From contig UQEY01000005.1 in assembly GCA_900540235.1 (NCBI GenBank), positions 28,810-92,809 of the forward strand: a DNA stretch of 64,000 nt. Reading direction: 5' to 3'. Below the pieces are notes generated by a model. That model made no database searches. It was not told the DNA's origin and worked only from the letters and a program-made list of their open reading frames with translations. Of this stretch, positions 34,487 to 43,560 are shown piece by piece; the stretch's first letter is position 1, and every line of letters starts with the position of its first letter. Made by a program: the position numbers and the translations under genes. Source of the stretch: an uncultured Eubacteriales bacterium (GTDB lineage Bacteria; Bacillota; Clostridia; Oscillospirales; Acutalibacteraceae).

Positions 34487-36160
34487 TTACGCAATATGGT
34501 CGAGGTATTTTGGTTTTGTTTCGTTCAGGTAATCGACAAGTTGCTCATAAACATCCATAAACTTGAAATTGATTGTAATATCGCCGTTTTTATGAACAAG
34601 AATCGAGTCAACGAGTTCACATAAAATCGGACGGGTAAGTTTATCGATTTTGCCGAACTGCGTAAATTTTTTGATAAAGTCGCTTTGATTAACTTGTACC
34701 GATTTCTCACTTTCTATCGTTTTTTCGTATTCTGCAATTTTTATATTTAAGTCGGCAATTTTGCTTGCCATATTTTCTTTAAGCGTTGTATACTCGTCAA
34801 GTGTGATGATATTCGCCTTGTAATCGGGGTAAAGGTCGAGCGATATTTTTTTAATGTTTTCTCTGTCGCTTTTCAGCTTGTCGAGTGCTTTTTTGGTAAG
34901 CGTATCGCCGTTTTTCACGGCTTGTTTATTGATTTTATCAAGAATTTTTTCAAGCTCAACAGCCGTGTCAATCATATTTTGAATAGACGAAAGCACCGTT
35001 TTTTCAAGCACATCAATGCGAATTGAATGAGGCGAACAGGCGGTTTTGCTCTTTTTGCTTGCTGTGACGCAACGGTAATATTTGTAAACTCCGTAAGCGT
35101 GATTGTTAACTTTTTTGCTCATTGCACGGTGGCAGTCGGCACATTTTACAAAGCCGGAAAACAGGTCAACTTCCGTCTTTTTAGGCGAAGTTCGAGTGTT
35201 TCGATTAAAAAGCGACTGCGCTTTTTCAAATGTTTCATTGTCTATAATCGGCTCGTGCGTACCCTCAACAATTATCCATTCTTCCTTTGGCTTTGCCCTG
35301 CATTTCTTGATTTTGTAGCTTAAATTTGTATTTTTGCCCTGCACCATATTGCCGATGTACATTTGATTTCTAAGCATTCTGCGAACTGTCGAATCACACC
35401 ATAAGCCGTCGTTATTTTTGTTCGTATGCTTGTAGTTAAAGCCTTTTTGACGCTTGTATTCGCTCGGGTTCGGTATGCCCAGAGCGTTGAGATTTTTTGT
35501 AATTCCTATAACGCTTTTGCCCTCAATAAACCATTTAAAAATCGTTCTTACAACTTCTGCAGCATCTTCATCAACTACCAATTTATGGTAGTCGTCAGGG
35601 TCTTTCAAATAGCCGTAAGTGGCAAACGAACCGATAAATTTGCCCTGCTTTCGGTTTATGTCAAGCGCCCCACGAATGCTGACGGAAGTGTTGGCAATGT
35701 AGCTTTCGTTTATAACATTTTGAATGCCGACAGTAATGCATTGAGTGGCAGGGTTAGTGTGCTCCGAAATCGTGTCAACACCGCTGTTTAAGGCGATAAA
35801 TCGAATATTCAGCTTAACAAAAATATCGTCAATATATCGGCTTGAATCTGCGTAATTTCTTCCAAAACGAGAAAGGTCTTTGACTATCACGCAGTTGATT
35901 TTTTTAGCGTAAATATCGCTCATCATACGACTGAATGCAGGTCGCTCAAAGTTTGCACCCGACCATCCGTCATCAATATAAAAATCGGAAATCTTAATGT
36001 CGTCTTTATGATTGACATATTCGCTCAAAATATCTTTTTGCGAAGTGATTGAGTCGCTTTCAATCTTATCTCCGTCCTCTTTGGAGAGTCGAACATAAAC
36101 GGCGGCATTCCACATTTTTTTAGCTTTATTTTCTTTTAAAAATTTATCATATTTTTTCAT
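34487..36160 (-). CDS. Large serine recombinase
   Basis: A 557-aa serine recombinase. The catalytic domain (about residues 18-160) holds the nucleophile in YVRLSKEDGD and the arginines of VKDLSRFGRN. The recombinase domain follows (about 175-290). The zinc ribbon has CADC (near residue 345) and YYRCVTASKKSKTAC. A long coiled coil (about 405-500) precedes the C-terminus. Proteins of this type excise and insert mobile elements, including skin elements. The start at 36160 follows GGAGG. It is the only integrase-type gene in the 43.7-kb element but is not beside either end. Confidence 0.92.
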   Translation of the reverse strand: MKKYDKFLKENKAKKMWNAAVYVRLSKEDGDKIESDSITSQKDILSEYVNHKDDIKISDFYIDDGWSGANFERPAFSRMMSDIYAKKINCVIVKDLSRFGRNYADSSRYIDDIFVKLNIRFIALNSGVDTISEHTNPATQCITVGIQNVINESYIANTSVSIRGALDINRKQGKFIGSFATYGYLKDPDDYHKLVVDEDAAEVVRTIFKWFIEGKSVIGITKNLNALGIPNPSEYKRQKGFNYKHTNKNNDGLWCDSTVRRMLRNQMYIGNMVQGKNTNLSYKIKKCRAKPKEEWIIVEGTHEPIIDNETFEKAQSLFNRNTRTSPKKTEVDLFSGFVKCADCHRAMSKKVNNHAYGVYKYYRCVTASKKSKTACSPHSIRIDVLEKTVLSSIQNMIDTAVELEKILDKINKQAVKNGDTLTKKALDKLKSDRENIKKISLDLYPDYKANIITLDEYTTLKENMASKIADLNIKIAEYEKTIESEKSVQVNQSDFIKKFTQFGKIDKLTRPILCELVDSILVHKNGDITINFKFMDVYEQLVDYLNETKPKYLDHIA

Positions 36161-36247
36161 TGCATATCCTCCGTGAATTTGACGATATGCACTCTGCACG
36201 CCTTGATTTTATCATATCGCACCACCTTGTTCAACCTCCAATTCCTG

Positions 36248-36505
36248 TTAATTTATGCTTGCCAAATTTGCAAGCGAGTCCGCAAAAGCGTTACTGCCGA
36301 CAAAATTCACCTTAACACCGACCTTGCCGACACGAAAAGCATAAGGGTTTTTGACCGTTTTAAAATACTTTTCGCATCTTTTATCAATCGGCTCTTTTGT
36401 ATCAATATCCATACCGCTGATGTCAGCTAAATTTTCACTTGCCAAATCGTCAATGTTTACATTTTTAAACTGCTCTAATTCTTCTTTTGTGTAAATAAAA
36501 CCATT
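36248..36505 (-). pseudogene. DUF6870-like protein remnant
   Basis: The frame reads TKEELEQFKNVNIDDLAS, then LADISGMDIDTKEP and KNPYAFRVGKVGVKVNF, resembling the small DUF6870-type proteins encoded before recombinases in clostridial integrative elements. There is no in-frame ATG with a ribosome site; only a TTG at 36445 gives a shorter frame. It is probably a decayed gene. Confidence 0.45.
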
Positions 36506-36575
36506 CCCTTTCGTTTCTATTTTTGGTAAAATTTTTCTTTTTATTCCGTGAACAGTGTTTTAAGATATGTTGATG

Positions 36576-36824
36576 TCACAACGATTCCTTTTCTCTTTTG
36601 TAATAGAGAGTTATGTTGTCACCGTCAGCATAAAGTTGTGGCTTGCCGGTTAAACTTGTTTTTCCTTTACTGTCCACATTTTCGCAAACAGCTTTGCAAA
36701 ATATGCAGATAAAGTAAAATGCGTAGTCGTTTGTTTTGCCGTCTGTCATATCTTTTAGCCTTGTTTTTGCCTTACAATATATAAATCGCAAATATTCGGC
36801 AAATTTGTTAAACTTTTCTAACAC
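36576..36824 (-). CDS. Small hypothetical protein of the recombinase module
   Basis: An 82-aa protein with no domain I recognise. It contains three cysteines in FYFICIFCKAVCEN and a polar end (YADGDNITLYYKREKESL). It lies upstream of the recombinase on the same strand, as accessory small genes of integrative elements often do. It could be a directionality factor candidate by size and place only. Confidence 0.45.
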   Translation of the reverse strand: MLEKFNKFAEYLRFIYCKAKTRLKDMTDGKTNDYAFYFICIFCKAVCENVDSKGKTSLTGKPQLYADGDNITLYYKREKESL

Positions 36825-36852
36825 ATTTACAAAAAGTTCACGATTAAAAATA

Positions 36853-36892
36853 AAAGAGTCAAGTCTTCTTTTTTGAAGATTTGGCTCTTCTT
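36853..36892. terminator. Imperfect hairpin terminator
   Basis: AGAGTCAAGTCTTC pairs imperfectly with GAAGATTTGGCTCT across a T-rich loop, with TTCTTTC after it. Confidence 0.5.
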
Positions 36893-36905
36893 TCTGTGCT
36901 TTTTA

Positions 36906-37079
36906 AATAAGAATGCTAATTCTGTTAAAGAAAAGTATAAATCATATAATTTAAGAATGGTATCTGTTGATAATTATTGTATTTTTTATACAGTTGATAA
37001 CGATAATAAAATCGTGTATGTCACTAATATTCTTTATGGCAAAATGAACTTAAACAAACACTTAACATTAGAACAATAA
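36906..37079 (+). pseudogene. RelE/ParE-type toxin, C-terminal fragment
   Basis: Only the last 50 or so residues are family-like: YKSYNLRMVSVDNYCIFYTV, then NKIVYVTNILYGK. This is the C-terminal beta-sheet of RelE/ParE toxins. The N-terminal half and the antitoxin are missing, and the frame runs upstream into terminator sequence. Confidence 0.6.
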
Positions 37080-37082
37080 TTT

Positions 37083-37112
37083 AACGCTCATCATTGATGG
37101 GCGTTATTATTT
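37083..37112 (+). terminator. Terminator before the polysaccharide promoter
   Basis: AACGCTCAT (37083-37091) pairs with ATGGGCGTT (37097-37105), followed by ATTATTTT. It isolates the polysaccharide operon from upstream transcription. Confidence 0.75.
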
Positions 37113-37209
37113 TGTCCGAAATTCAAACTAAAATAGTTTTTGATATAGTACAGTTTGCAAAAAATACGACAAATTGTTACATAAATGTGTCGAAAATAAT
37201 AAGTTTCTG

Positions 37210-37238
37210 TTGACACTCGTTGGTACATACTATATAAT
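37210..37238 (+). promoter_or_regulatory. Perfect sigma-A promoter of the polysaccharide operon
   Basis: TTGACA (37210-37215), 17 bp, TATAAT (37233-37238): exact consensus hexamers with ideal spacing. Transcription would start near 37245, giving a leader of about 225 nt. Confidence 0.88.
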
Positions 37239-37244
37239 CAATAT

Positions 37245-37450
37245 AAATTATAATCTTCTAATATAAAAAAGTGTAATAATATTGGGATATAGATTGATGC
37301 ATTTTTTGATTGCATCATTGTGAATGAGCATAAATTTGTTGAATTTTATGCAGTAAAAGTTTATGTATGCTTTAAAGACTTTAGATGCTTGAAATAGTTG
37401 CGTCAAAAACGCAACCGATATCCCGTGTCAAAAAGTCTTTTTTTATTGTT
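37245..37450 (+). promoter_or_regulatory. Structured leader with terminator-like end before the polysaccharide operon
   Basis: AAAGACTTT (about 37374-37382) can pair with AAAGTCTTT (37432-37440), enclosing the perfect hairpin GTTGCGT/ACGCAAC (37397-37415, loop CAAAA); a T-run follows at once. A second hairpin, GATGCA/TGCATC, lies near 37292-37314. The 3' stem plus T-run could act as an intrinsic terminator 30 nt before the first gene, so this may be an attenuator or processive-antitermination leader. It matches no riboswitch consensus that I recognise. Confidence 0.5.
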
Positions 37451-37471
37451 TGTTGAATGCGGAGAATGTAT

Positions 37472-39427
37472 ATGAGGGAAAAGATAAAACAGATATTTAA
37501 CATTAAGTGGACGCTTGTTTTTTATGATACAATTATATATTTGATTACATTTTGTTTGCTGTTTTTAATCGACGACAACCTTAGACTTATGAGCATAAGG
37601 GATATTGTTATAAACTTTTGCTCGGGATATATTTTTGTGTTCGTTTGCAGAATTTTCTTCAAAATATATAACCAGATTTGGAGATACGGCGGCATACAGG
37701 GATATATGAAATTGCTATTTTCCGATATGCTGAGTATGTGCATTTATATCGGTTTTGAATATGTCGGCAGCGGTTTATTTAATTTTCAGCGTTTTTCCAT
37801 TTCAAAATTGGTTGCGTTGACTGCATTTGATGCTTTGGTTGTGCTTGGTATGAGGATGTCATATCGTTACTGCTTTAAATACGGTAATGAATTGAATACC
37901 AGGGGCAAAATATTGAGAGCGCTTCTCAGGATATTTGCACTCGGTGTAAGTGTGAAAAAAGATGACGATTTTCATAAAATTTATGTGGCAATCGTAGGCG
38001 CCGGCAGTGTCGGTGTAAGCCTTGCGGAGGAACTTCTTACAAACAAAAATTCTTCATACACACCAATGTGCTTTTTCGATACAAATAACGAAAAAGTAGG
38101 CAGAGAGATTTACGGTATTCCTGTGTATAAGGAAGAGGATGACACTCTTGAAGTTTTAAAACAGCAGAGTGTTAAAGAAATTATTTTTGCTTTGCCTGAA
38201 TCAACAGAAAATACAAAAGAACTTTATGAGTATTACAAAAAGTCAGGTTGCAAACTGAAAATTTATGATTACCCGTCGTTTCAAACTGCGGGTCAAAAGC
38301 GTCAACTTCGTGAGTTTGATATTGAAGATTTGCTTTTCAGAAAGCAGATTAATGTTTTTGATGAAAAGACATTTGCTTATTATTCAAACAAAGTTATTCT
38401 TATTACGGGTGGCGGTGGCTCGATAGGCAGTGAGCTTTGCCGTCAGCTTGCTAAAATGAACCCCAAGCAAATTATCATTTTAGATATTTATGAAAACGGT
38501 GTTTACGATGTTCAGCAAGAATTGAAGTTTAAATACGGTAAAGATTTTAACTTAGAAGTTGAAATTGCATCGATTACCGACAAAGACGCAATGAGCGTTG
38601 TGTTTGAAAAGTATCGCCCGCAAATAGTTATTAATGCCGCTGCGCATAAACATGTTCCGCTTATGGAGCATAACTGCGTTGAGGCAATTAAAAATAATGT
38701 GTTCGGCACTAAAAAAGTTCTTGAACTTTGCGAAGAATACGGCGTTGAAAGATTTATGATGGTTTCAACCGATAAAGCCGTTAACCCGACAAATGTTATG
38801 GGTGCAACCAAGCGTATGTGCGAAATGATAGTTCAAAGCTACAGTACAAGGGGCAAGGTTAAGTGCTCGTGCACAAGATTTGGCAATGTTCTCGGCTCGG
38901 CAGGTTCAGTAATTCCACTATTTAAGAGGCAAATTGCAGCAGGCGGTCCGGTAACGCTTACGGATAAGAGAATCATTCGCTACTTTATGACTATTCCGGA
39001 GGCTTCACAGCTTGTGCTTCAGTCCGGTGCAATGGCTAAAAACGGTGAAATTTTCGTTCTTGATATGGGTCAGCCGATTAAGATTTATGACCTTGCTAAG
39101 AATATGATAAATCTTTCGGGTGCGCATAATATTGAGATTATTGAAACCGGTCTTCGCCCGGGTGAAAAACTTTATGAGGAATTGTTAGTCAGAACGGAAG
39201 AACTCGATACAACAGATAACGATTTGATTTTTGTTGAAAGAGAAAAACCGATTTCTTACGACGAAGCAGAGCATAAACTTTCGGTGCTTAAAAATGCAGT
39301 TGAGTCAAAAGACGATAACCTTGCAAGAGAAGCACTTCGCTCGGTTGTCCCGACTTTCAAACACCCTGAAGAAGTTAATAAGACCGCAGAAGAATCAATG
39401 GAAATGAATATAATTAGAGCTATTTAA
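37472..39427 (+). CDS. Membrane-bound nucleotide-sugar 4,6-dehydratase (PglF/CapD-like)
   Basis: A 651-aa polysaccharide biosynthesis protein. Four membrane helices (residues 12-115) are followed by a first Rossmann domain (VAIVGAGSVGVSLAEELL, near 175) and the catalytic SDR domain (LITGGGGSIGSELCRQL, near 310). STDKAVNPTNVMGATKR carries the Met-variant active site of UDP-GlcNAc 4,6-dehydratases. It makes a 4-keto-6-deoxy sugar for the next enzyme. The start at 37472 follows CGGAG; two upstream in-frame ATGs are poorer. It is the first gene of the operon. Confidence 0.92.
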   Translation: MREKIKQIFNIKWTLVFYDTIIYLITFCLLFLIDDNLRLMSIRDIVINFCSGYIFVFVCRIFFKIYNQIWRYGGIQGYMKLLFSDMLSMCIYIGFEYVGSGLFNFQRFSISKLVALTAFDALVVLGMRMSYRYCFKYGNELNTRGKILRALLRIFALGVSVKKDDDFHKIYVAIVGAGSVGVSLAEELLTNKNSSYTPMCFFDTNNEKVGREIYGIPVYKEEDDTLEVLKQQSVKEIIFALPESTENTKELYEYYKKSGCKLKIYDYPSFQTAGQKRQLREFDIEDLLFRKQINVFDEKTFAYYSNKVILITGGGGSIGSELCRQLAKMNPKQIIILDIYENGVYDVQQELKFKYGKDFNLEVEIASITDKDAMSVVFEKYRPQIVINAAAHKHVPLMEHNCVEAIKNNVFGTKKVLELCEEYGVERFMMVSTDKAVNPTNVMGATKRMCEMIVQSYSTRGKVKCSCTRFGNVLGSAGSVIPLFKRQIAAGGPVTLTDKRIIRYFMTIPEASQLVLQSGAMAKNGEIFVLDMGQPIKIYDLAKNMINLSGAHNIEIIETGLRPGEKLYEELLVRTEELDTTDNDLIFVEREKPISYDEAEHKLSVLKNAVESKDDNLAREALRSVVPTFKHPEEVNKTAEESMEMNIIRAI

Positions 39428-39444
39428 GCTTTGGAGGATATTAG

Positions 39445-40665
39445 ATGTCTTACGACAAAATTTGGCTTTCGTCACCGACTATGCACGGTGACGAGCTTAA
39501 ATATATGAAAGAAGCATATGACACTAACTGGATGTCAACAGTCGGTGCTAACATTAATGAAGTCGAAAAGCAAATCTGCGAAAAAGTCGGCTGTAAATAT
39601 GCAGTTGCCCTTTCGGCAGGTACTGCTGCACTTCATCTTGCAATGAAACTTGCCGGTGTTAAGCACGGCGACAAGGTTTTTTGCTCCGATATGACCTTTG
39701 ATGCAACAGTTAATCCTGTTGTTTACGAAGGTGGTGTGCCTGTATTTATTGATACTGAGTATGATACTTGGAATATGGACCCGGTTGCGCTTGAAAAAGC
39801 TTTTGAAATTTATCCGCAAGTTAAAGTTGTAGTTATAGCTCATCTTTACGGTACTCCGGGTAAGGTTGACGAACTTAAAGCTATTTGCGATAAGCACGGT
39901 GCAACTATTGTTGAGGACGCTGCGGAGTCACTTGGTGCCACATATAAAGGTCAGCAGACAGGTACATTCGGTAAATTTAATTGTATCAGCTTTAACGGCA
40001 ATAAAATTATTACAGGTTCAAGCGGCGGTATGCTTTTGACAGATAGTAAAGAGGCTGCTGATAAGGTTCGTAAATGGTCTACTCAGTCAAGAGAAAATGC
40101 ACCGTGGTATCAGCATGAAGAACTTGGCTATAATTACAGAATGAGTAATGTAATTGCAGGTGTAGTCCGTGGCCAAATCCCTTATCTTGAAGAACATATT
40201 GCTCAAAAAAAAGCGATTTATAACAAATATAAAGAGGCTTTTAAAGATTTGCCCGTTTCAATGAATCCTTATGACGAAGTTAATAGCGAACCTAACTTTT
40301 GGCTTTCGTGTTTGATTATTGATAAGGATGCAATGTGTAAGCAGGTTCGTGGCGAAAAAGATTATTGCTATAATAGTGAAAAAGGCAAAACTTGTCCACA
40401 AGAAATTCTCGACGAACTTGCTAAGGTTAACGCAGAAGGCAGACCTATTTGGAAACCTATGCATATGCAACCAATTTACAGAATGAATGGTTTTGTAACT
40501 AAGGACGGCAACGGCAGAGCAAGAACAAATGCTTATATTGCCGGCGAGGCTTTGGATGTTGGTATGGATATTTTCAGCCGTGGTCTTTGCCTTCCGAGCG
40601 ATAATAAAATGACACCCGAGCAGCAGGATAGAGTAATTGAAACAATTAAGAGATGTTTTGAATGA
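39445..40665 (+). CDS. DegT/DnrJ/EryC1-family sugar aminotransferase
   Basis: A 406-aa PLP enzyme. The PLP lysine lies in SFNGNKIITGSSGG (about residue 190), the N-terminal phosphate-binding loop is ALSAGTAALHLAMKL, and EDAAESLGATYKG is a family signature. With the preceding dehydratase it would convert UDP-GlcNAc to a UDP-4-amino-4,6-dideoxy sugar, as PglE does. The expected acetyltransferase (PglD) does not follow. It starts after TTGGAGG. Confidence 0.93.
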   Translation: MSYDKIWLSSPTMHGDELKYMKEAYDTNWMSTVGANINEVEKQICEKVGCKYAVALSAGTAALHLAMKLAGVKHGDKVFCSDMTFDATVNPVVYEGGVPVFIDTEYDTWNMDPVALEKAFEIYPQVKVVVIAHLYGTPGKVDELKAICDKHGATIVEDAAESLGATYKGQQTGTFGKFNCISFNGNKIITGSSGGMLLTDSKEAADKVRKWSTQSRENAPWYQHEELGYNYRMSNVIAGVVRGQIPYLEEHIAQKKAIYNKYKEAFKDLPVSMNPYDEVNSEPNFWLSCLIIDKDAMCKQVRGEKDYCYNSEKGKTCPQEILDELAKVNAEGRPIWKPMHMQPIYRMNGFVTKDGNGRARTNAYIAGEALDVGMDIFSRGLCLPSDNKMTPEQQDRVIETIKRCFE

Positions 40666-40674
40666 GAGTAGCAT

Positions 40675-41415
40675 ATGGTTGAAGAAAAAGAGAAAAAAAT
40701 AGAATATAAGCCAAGTTTTTATGAGAAATTTGTAAAACGATTTTTTGACATAATTTGTTCTCTTTTAGCAATTATTTGTTTTGGATGGTTATATATAATC
40801 GTTGCTTTTTTGGTTAGAGTTAAACTTGGTTCACCTGTTATCTTTAAACAACCTCGTCCCGGAAAAAATGAAAAAGTATTCAATATGTATAAGTTTAGAA
40901 CGATGACAAATGAATGCGATGAAAACGGTGAGCTTCTGCCTGATGAGGTAAGACTTACAAAATTTGGCAAATCACTTCGCAATAGTTCTCTTGATGAGCT
41001 GCCGGAGGCGTTTAATATCCTAAAAGGTGATATGTCCGTTATCGGGCCAAGGCCACAGCTCGTTCGTGATATGGTATTTATGACAGATGAGCAGAGAAAA
41101 AGGCATTATGTAAGACCAGGTTTATCTGGACTTGCTCAAGTTAACGGAAGAAATGATATTGATTGGGAAGATAAACTTGAATGGGATTTGAAATATATAA
41201 AAAAGATTTCTCTTTTGGGTGATATTAAAATCATTTTTCAAACAGTGAAAAAAGCTTTTATACATCAGGAAGGTATTACTACAGGCGAAATGGCAACTGC
41301 AGAAGATTTTGGTGATTATTTGCTTAGTCAAGGCAAGGTTAGTAGGGAAGAATACGATGAAAAGCAAGCAAAAGCAAAAGAAATATTGAAAAGGCATGAT
41401 GAAAATGAAGAATGA
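40675..41415 (+). CDS. Priming sugar-phosphate transferase (WcaJ/PglC family)
   Basis: A 246-aa transferase that links the first sugar-1-phosphate to undecaprenyl phosphate. One N-terminal re-entrant membrane segment (residues 22-48) precedes RPGKNEKVFNMYKFRTM; the catalytic Asp-Glu lies in SLDELPEAFNILKGDMS and IGPRPQLV follows. The last 45 residues (GEMATAEDFGDYL and a charged helix) are extra. It is probably specific for the UDP-diamino-type sugar made by the two genes before it. Confidence 0.92.
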   Translation: MVEEKEKKIEYKPSFYEKFVKRFFDIICSLLAIICFGWLYIIVAFLVRVKLGSPVIFKQPRPGKNEKVFNMYKFRTMTNECDENGELLPDEVRLTKFGKSLRNSSLDELPEAFNILKGDMSVIGPRPQLVRDMVFMTDEQRKRHYVRPGLSGLAQVNGRNDIDWEDKLEWDLKYIKKISLLGDIKIIFQTVKKAFIHQEGITTGEMATAEDFGDYLLSQGKVSREEYDEKQAKAKEILKRHDENEE

Positions 41416-42259
41416 TGCAGATTTAGTCAAAAATGAATATCCGCCATTTTCAGTTGCTATGTCGGTCTATAAAAATGATAATCCGATTTTTTTTGATAGG
41501 GCATTGCAAAGTATAACGGAAAATCAAAAAGTAATGCCAACAGAGATTGTTATAATTGTTGATGGTCCTGTTGATGAAAAAATCAATGCTGTTATTGAAA
41601 AGTATTCAGAAAAATACGGCAATCTTAATGTTATTAGATTAGATAAAAATGCAGGTCTTGGAAACGCATTGAAACTTGCAATAGAAAATGCCAAATATGA
41701 ATTGATTGCAAGAATGGATAGCGACGATGTTTCTGCCCCAAATAGATTTGAACAACAGCTGAGTTTCTTTGAAAATAATGTAGATGTAGATGTTGTTGGC
41801 GGAAACATTACAGAGTTCATTGGTGAAGAATCAAATATTGTCGGTACACGAGCAGTTCCTTTGAAAAATGAAGAGATTCGCAAATATATGAAAACCAGAT
41901 GTGCGATGAACCATGTTACTGTGATGTACAAAAAATCTTCTGTTCAAGCGGCTGGTGGATATTTAGATTGGTTTTGTAATGAGGACTATTATCTTTGGAT
42001 TAGAATGTGGCTTGATGGTGCTGTATTTGCAAATATAGGAAGTAATCTTGTTAATGTTCGTGTAGGCGAGGAAATGTATCAGCGCCGTGGTGGTAAAAAA
42101 TATTATGACAGTGAAAAAACGATTCAGGACTATATGTTAAAGAAAAAGATGATTAGTTTTCCCACCTATATTTTGAATGTATTAAAAAGACTGATCGTTC
42201 AGCGTTTATTGCCAAACAAAGTAAGGGGCTGGGTTTTCAGAACATTTGCAAGGTCATGA
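41396..42259 (+). CDS. Glycosyltransferase family 2
   Basis: A 287-aa GT-A-fold transferase. SVAMSVYKNDNPIFFDRAL opens the domain, VDGPVDE and LDKNAGLGNALKLAI are conserved, and the metal-binding motif is MDSDDVSAPNR (about residues 105-115). It adds one sugar to the lipid-linked repeat; donor unknown. The first of three clustered ATGs is at 41396, and it overlaps the end of the priming transferase by 20 bp. From here to about 52.0 kb the DNA is clearly more AT-rich than the genes before it. Confidence 0.9.
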   Translation: MMKMKNDADLVKNEYPPFSVAMSVYKNDNPIFFDRALQSITENQKVMPTEIVIIVDGPVDEKINAVIEKYSEKYGNLNVIRLDKNAGLGNALKLAIENAKYELIARMDSDDVSAPNRFEQQLSFFENNVDVDVVGGNITEFIGEESNIVGTRAVPLKNEEIRKYMKTRCAMNHVTVMYKKSSVQAAGGYLDWFCNEDYYLWIRMWLDGAVFANIGSNLVNVRVGEEMYQRRGGKKYYDSEKTIQDYMLKKKMISFPTYILNVLKRLIVQRLLPNKVRGWVFRTFARS

Positions 42260-42282
42260 GTTGGTATTAATAGGGTGATGTT

Positions 42283-43548
42283 TTGAAAGTATTGATAATT
42301 AGTCATAATGTGTTTTCTAAAACAGGAAATATGGGGAAAACATTATGCTCGTATTTTGAAAATTTTAATAAAGAAGATTTAGCACAGTTTTATATTCATT
42401 CCGAAGTTCCTACGGTTGATATTTGTGAAAATTACTATCGTGTGACTGATAAAGAGATGATAAAATCAATATTAGGATTTAAAGCAGGTACTGTTTTAGG
42501 CAGTAATAATATTGATATTGACAGAAACACATCAAGAACAGATTCGGGTGGTGATGCGAAACTTTATCAAAAAGCAAGAAAAAGGACACCTTTAATTTAT
42601 TTAGCAAGAAATCTTTGGTGGAGTTTAGGTCACTATAATACAAAAAAAATTAATGCTTGGCTTGATGAGTTTGATCCTGAATGTGTATTTTTTGTTTCAG
42701 GTGATTATGCATTTATGTATGATATTGCTTTGAAAATAGCAAAGAAGAAAAATATACCGCTTTATGTTTCTTGTATGGATGATTATTATTTTAATAATAA
42801 AAACGCAAATCGTTTTTTGGGTGATTTTCAACATAAAGCATTTATGAAATCGGTAAAAAAAGCTATAGATTATTCTTCGGCACTTTTTTGTATTTGTGAT
42901 TCTATGTCAAAAGACTACAAAAAGTATTTCAATAAAAAGTGTATTACAATTCATACTGCAGCCTCGTTCGGTTCTCAACTTGCAGCAAACAAAACTAATC
43001 AAATTTCATACATAGGAAATCTTGGATATAACAGGCATTTGCAACTTGTTGATATAGGAAAAGAATTAAAAAAGCTTAATTTGGCAGTGAATCATATTGA
43101 TGTTTATTCGTCTGAAATCAGAGAAGAAATCTTGAAATATATGACTGAGGAAAACGGAATTGTTTTTCACGGAAGCATTCCGGCTGACGAAGTAAAAGAA
43201 GTAATGGCAGAAAGTTTGGCTGTTATTCATACTGAATCTTTTGATGAAAACATGAAAAACTCAGTTAAATATTCGGTTTCAACAAAAATTGCAGATTCAC
43301 TGATGAGTGGCACTTGCATTTTGGCTTACGGTCCTGAGGAAATAGCATCGATGAAATATCTTGAGGATAATGATGCTGCTATTTGTATAAACTCAAAGGA
43401 CGATTTAAAAACAGGACTTGAAGAATTGTTAAATGATGAAAAACGCAGAAATGAAGTAATTGCTAATGCTGTTAATTTAGCCAAGAAAAATCATTTGCCG
43501 GGTACAGCAGGTGATATTATTAAGGAAGTATTTAAAGAGAATGCTTAA
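42283..43548 (+). CDS. Glycosyltransferase, GT4-like
   Basis: A 421-aa protein with a GT-B pattern: an N-terminal MKVLIISHNVFSKTGNMGKTL start, the donor half with SYIGNLGYNRHLQLV, VFHGSIPADEV and TKIADSLMSGTCILAYGPEE, the usual E(x7)E-type sugar-nucleotide site being weak. It starts at TTG (42283) after GGGTGATG. The specific linkage cannot be predicted. Confidence 0.78.
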   Translation: MKVLIISHNVFSKTGNMGKTLCSYFENFNKEDLAQFYIHSEVPTVDICENYYRVTDKEMIKSILGFKAGTVLGSNNIDIDRNTSRTDSGGDAKLYQKARKRTPLIYLARNLWWSLGHYNTKKINAWLDEFDPECVFFVSGDYAFMYDIALKIAKKKNIPLYVSCMDDYYFNNKNANRFLGDFQHKAFMKSVKKAIDYSSALFCICDSMSKDYKKYFNKKCITIHTAASFGSQLAANKTNQISYIGNLGYNRHLQLVDIGKELKKLNLAVNHIDVYSSEIREEILKYMTEENGIVFHGSIPADEVKEVMAESLAVIHTESFDENMKNSVKYSVSTKIADSLMSGTCILAYGPEEIASMKYLEDNDAAICINSKDDLKTGLEELLNDEKRRNEVIANAVNLAKKNHLPGTAGDIIKEVFKENA

Positions 43549-43560
43549 TTGGAGTCTGCT

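Noticed and set aside
36160..36260. A mother-cell sigma-factor promoter before the recombinase
   Set aside because: Some bases resemble a sigma-E -10 region, but spacing and the -35 element are not convincing.
37245..37450. A known riboswitch (c-di-GMP, preQ1, ZTP) or the EAR element before the polysaccharide operon
   Set aside because: The stems are real possibilities, but I could not match the conserved core bases of any of these classes.
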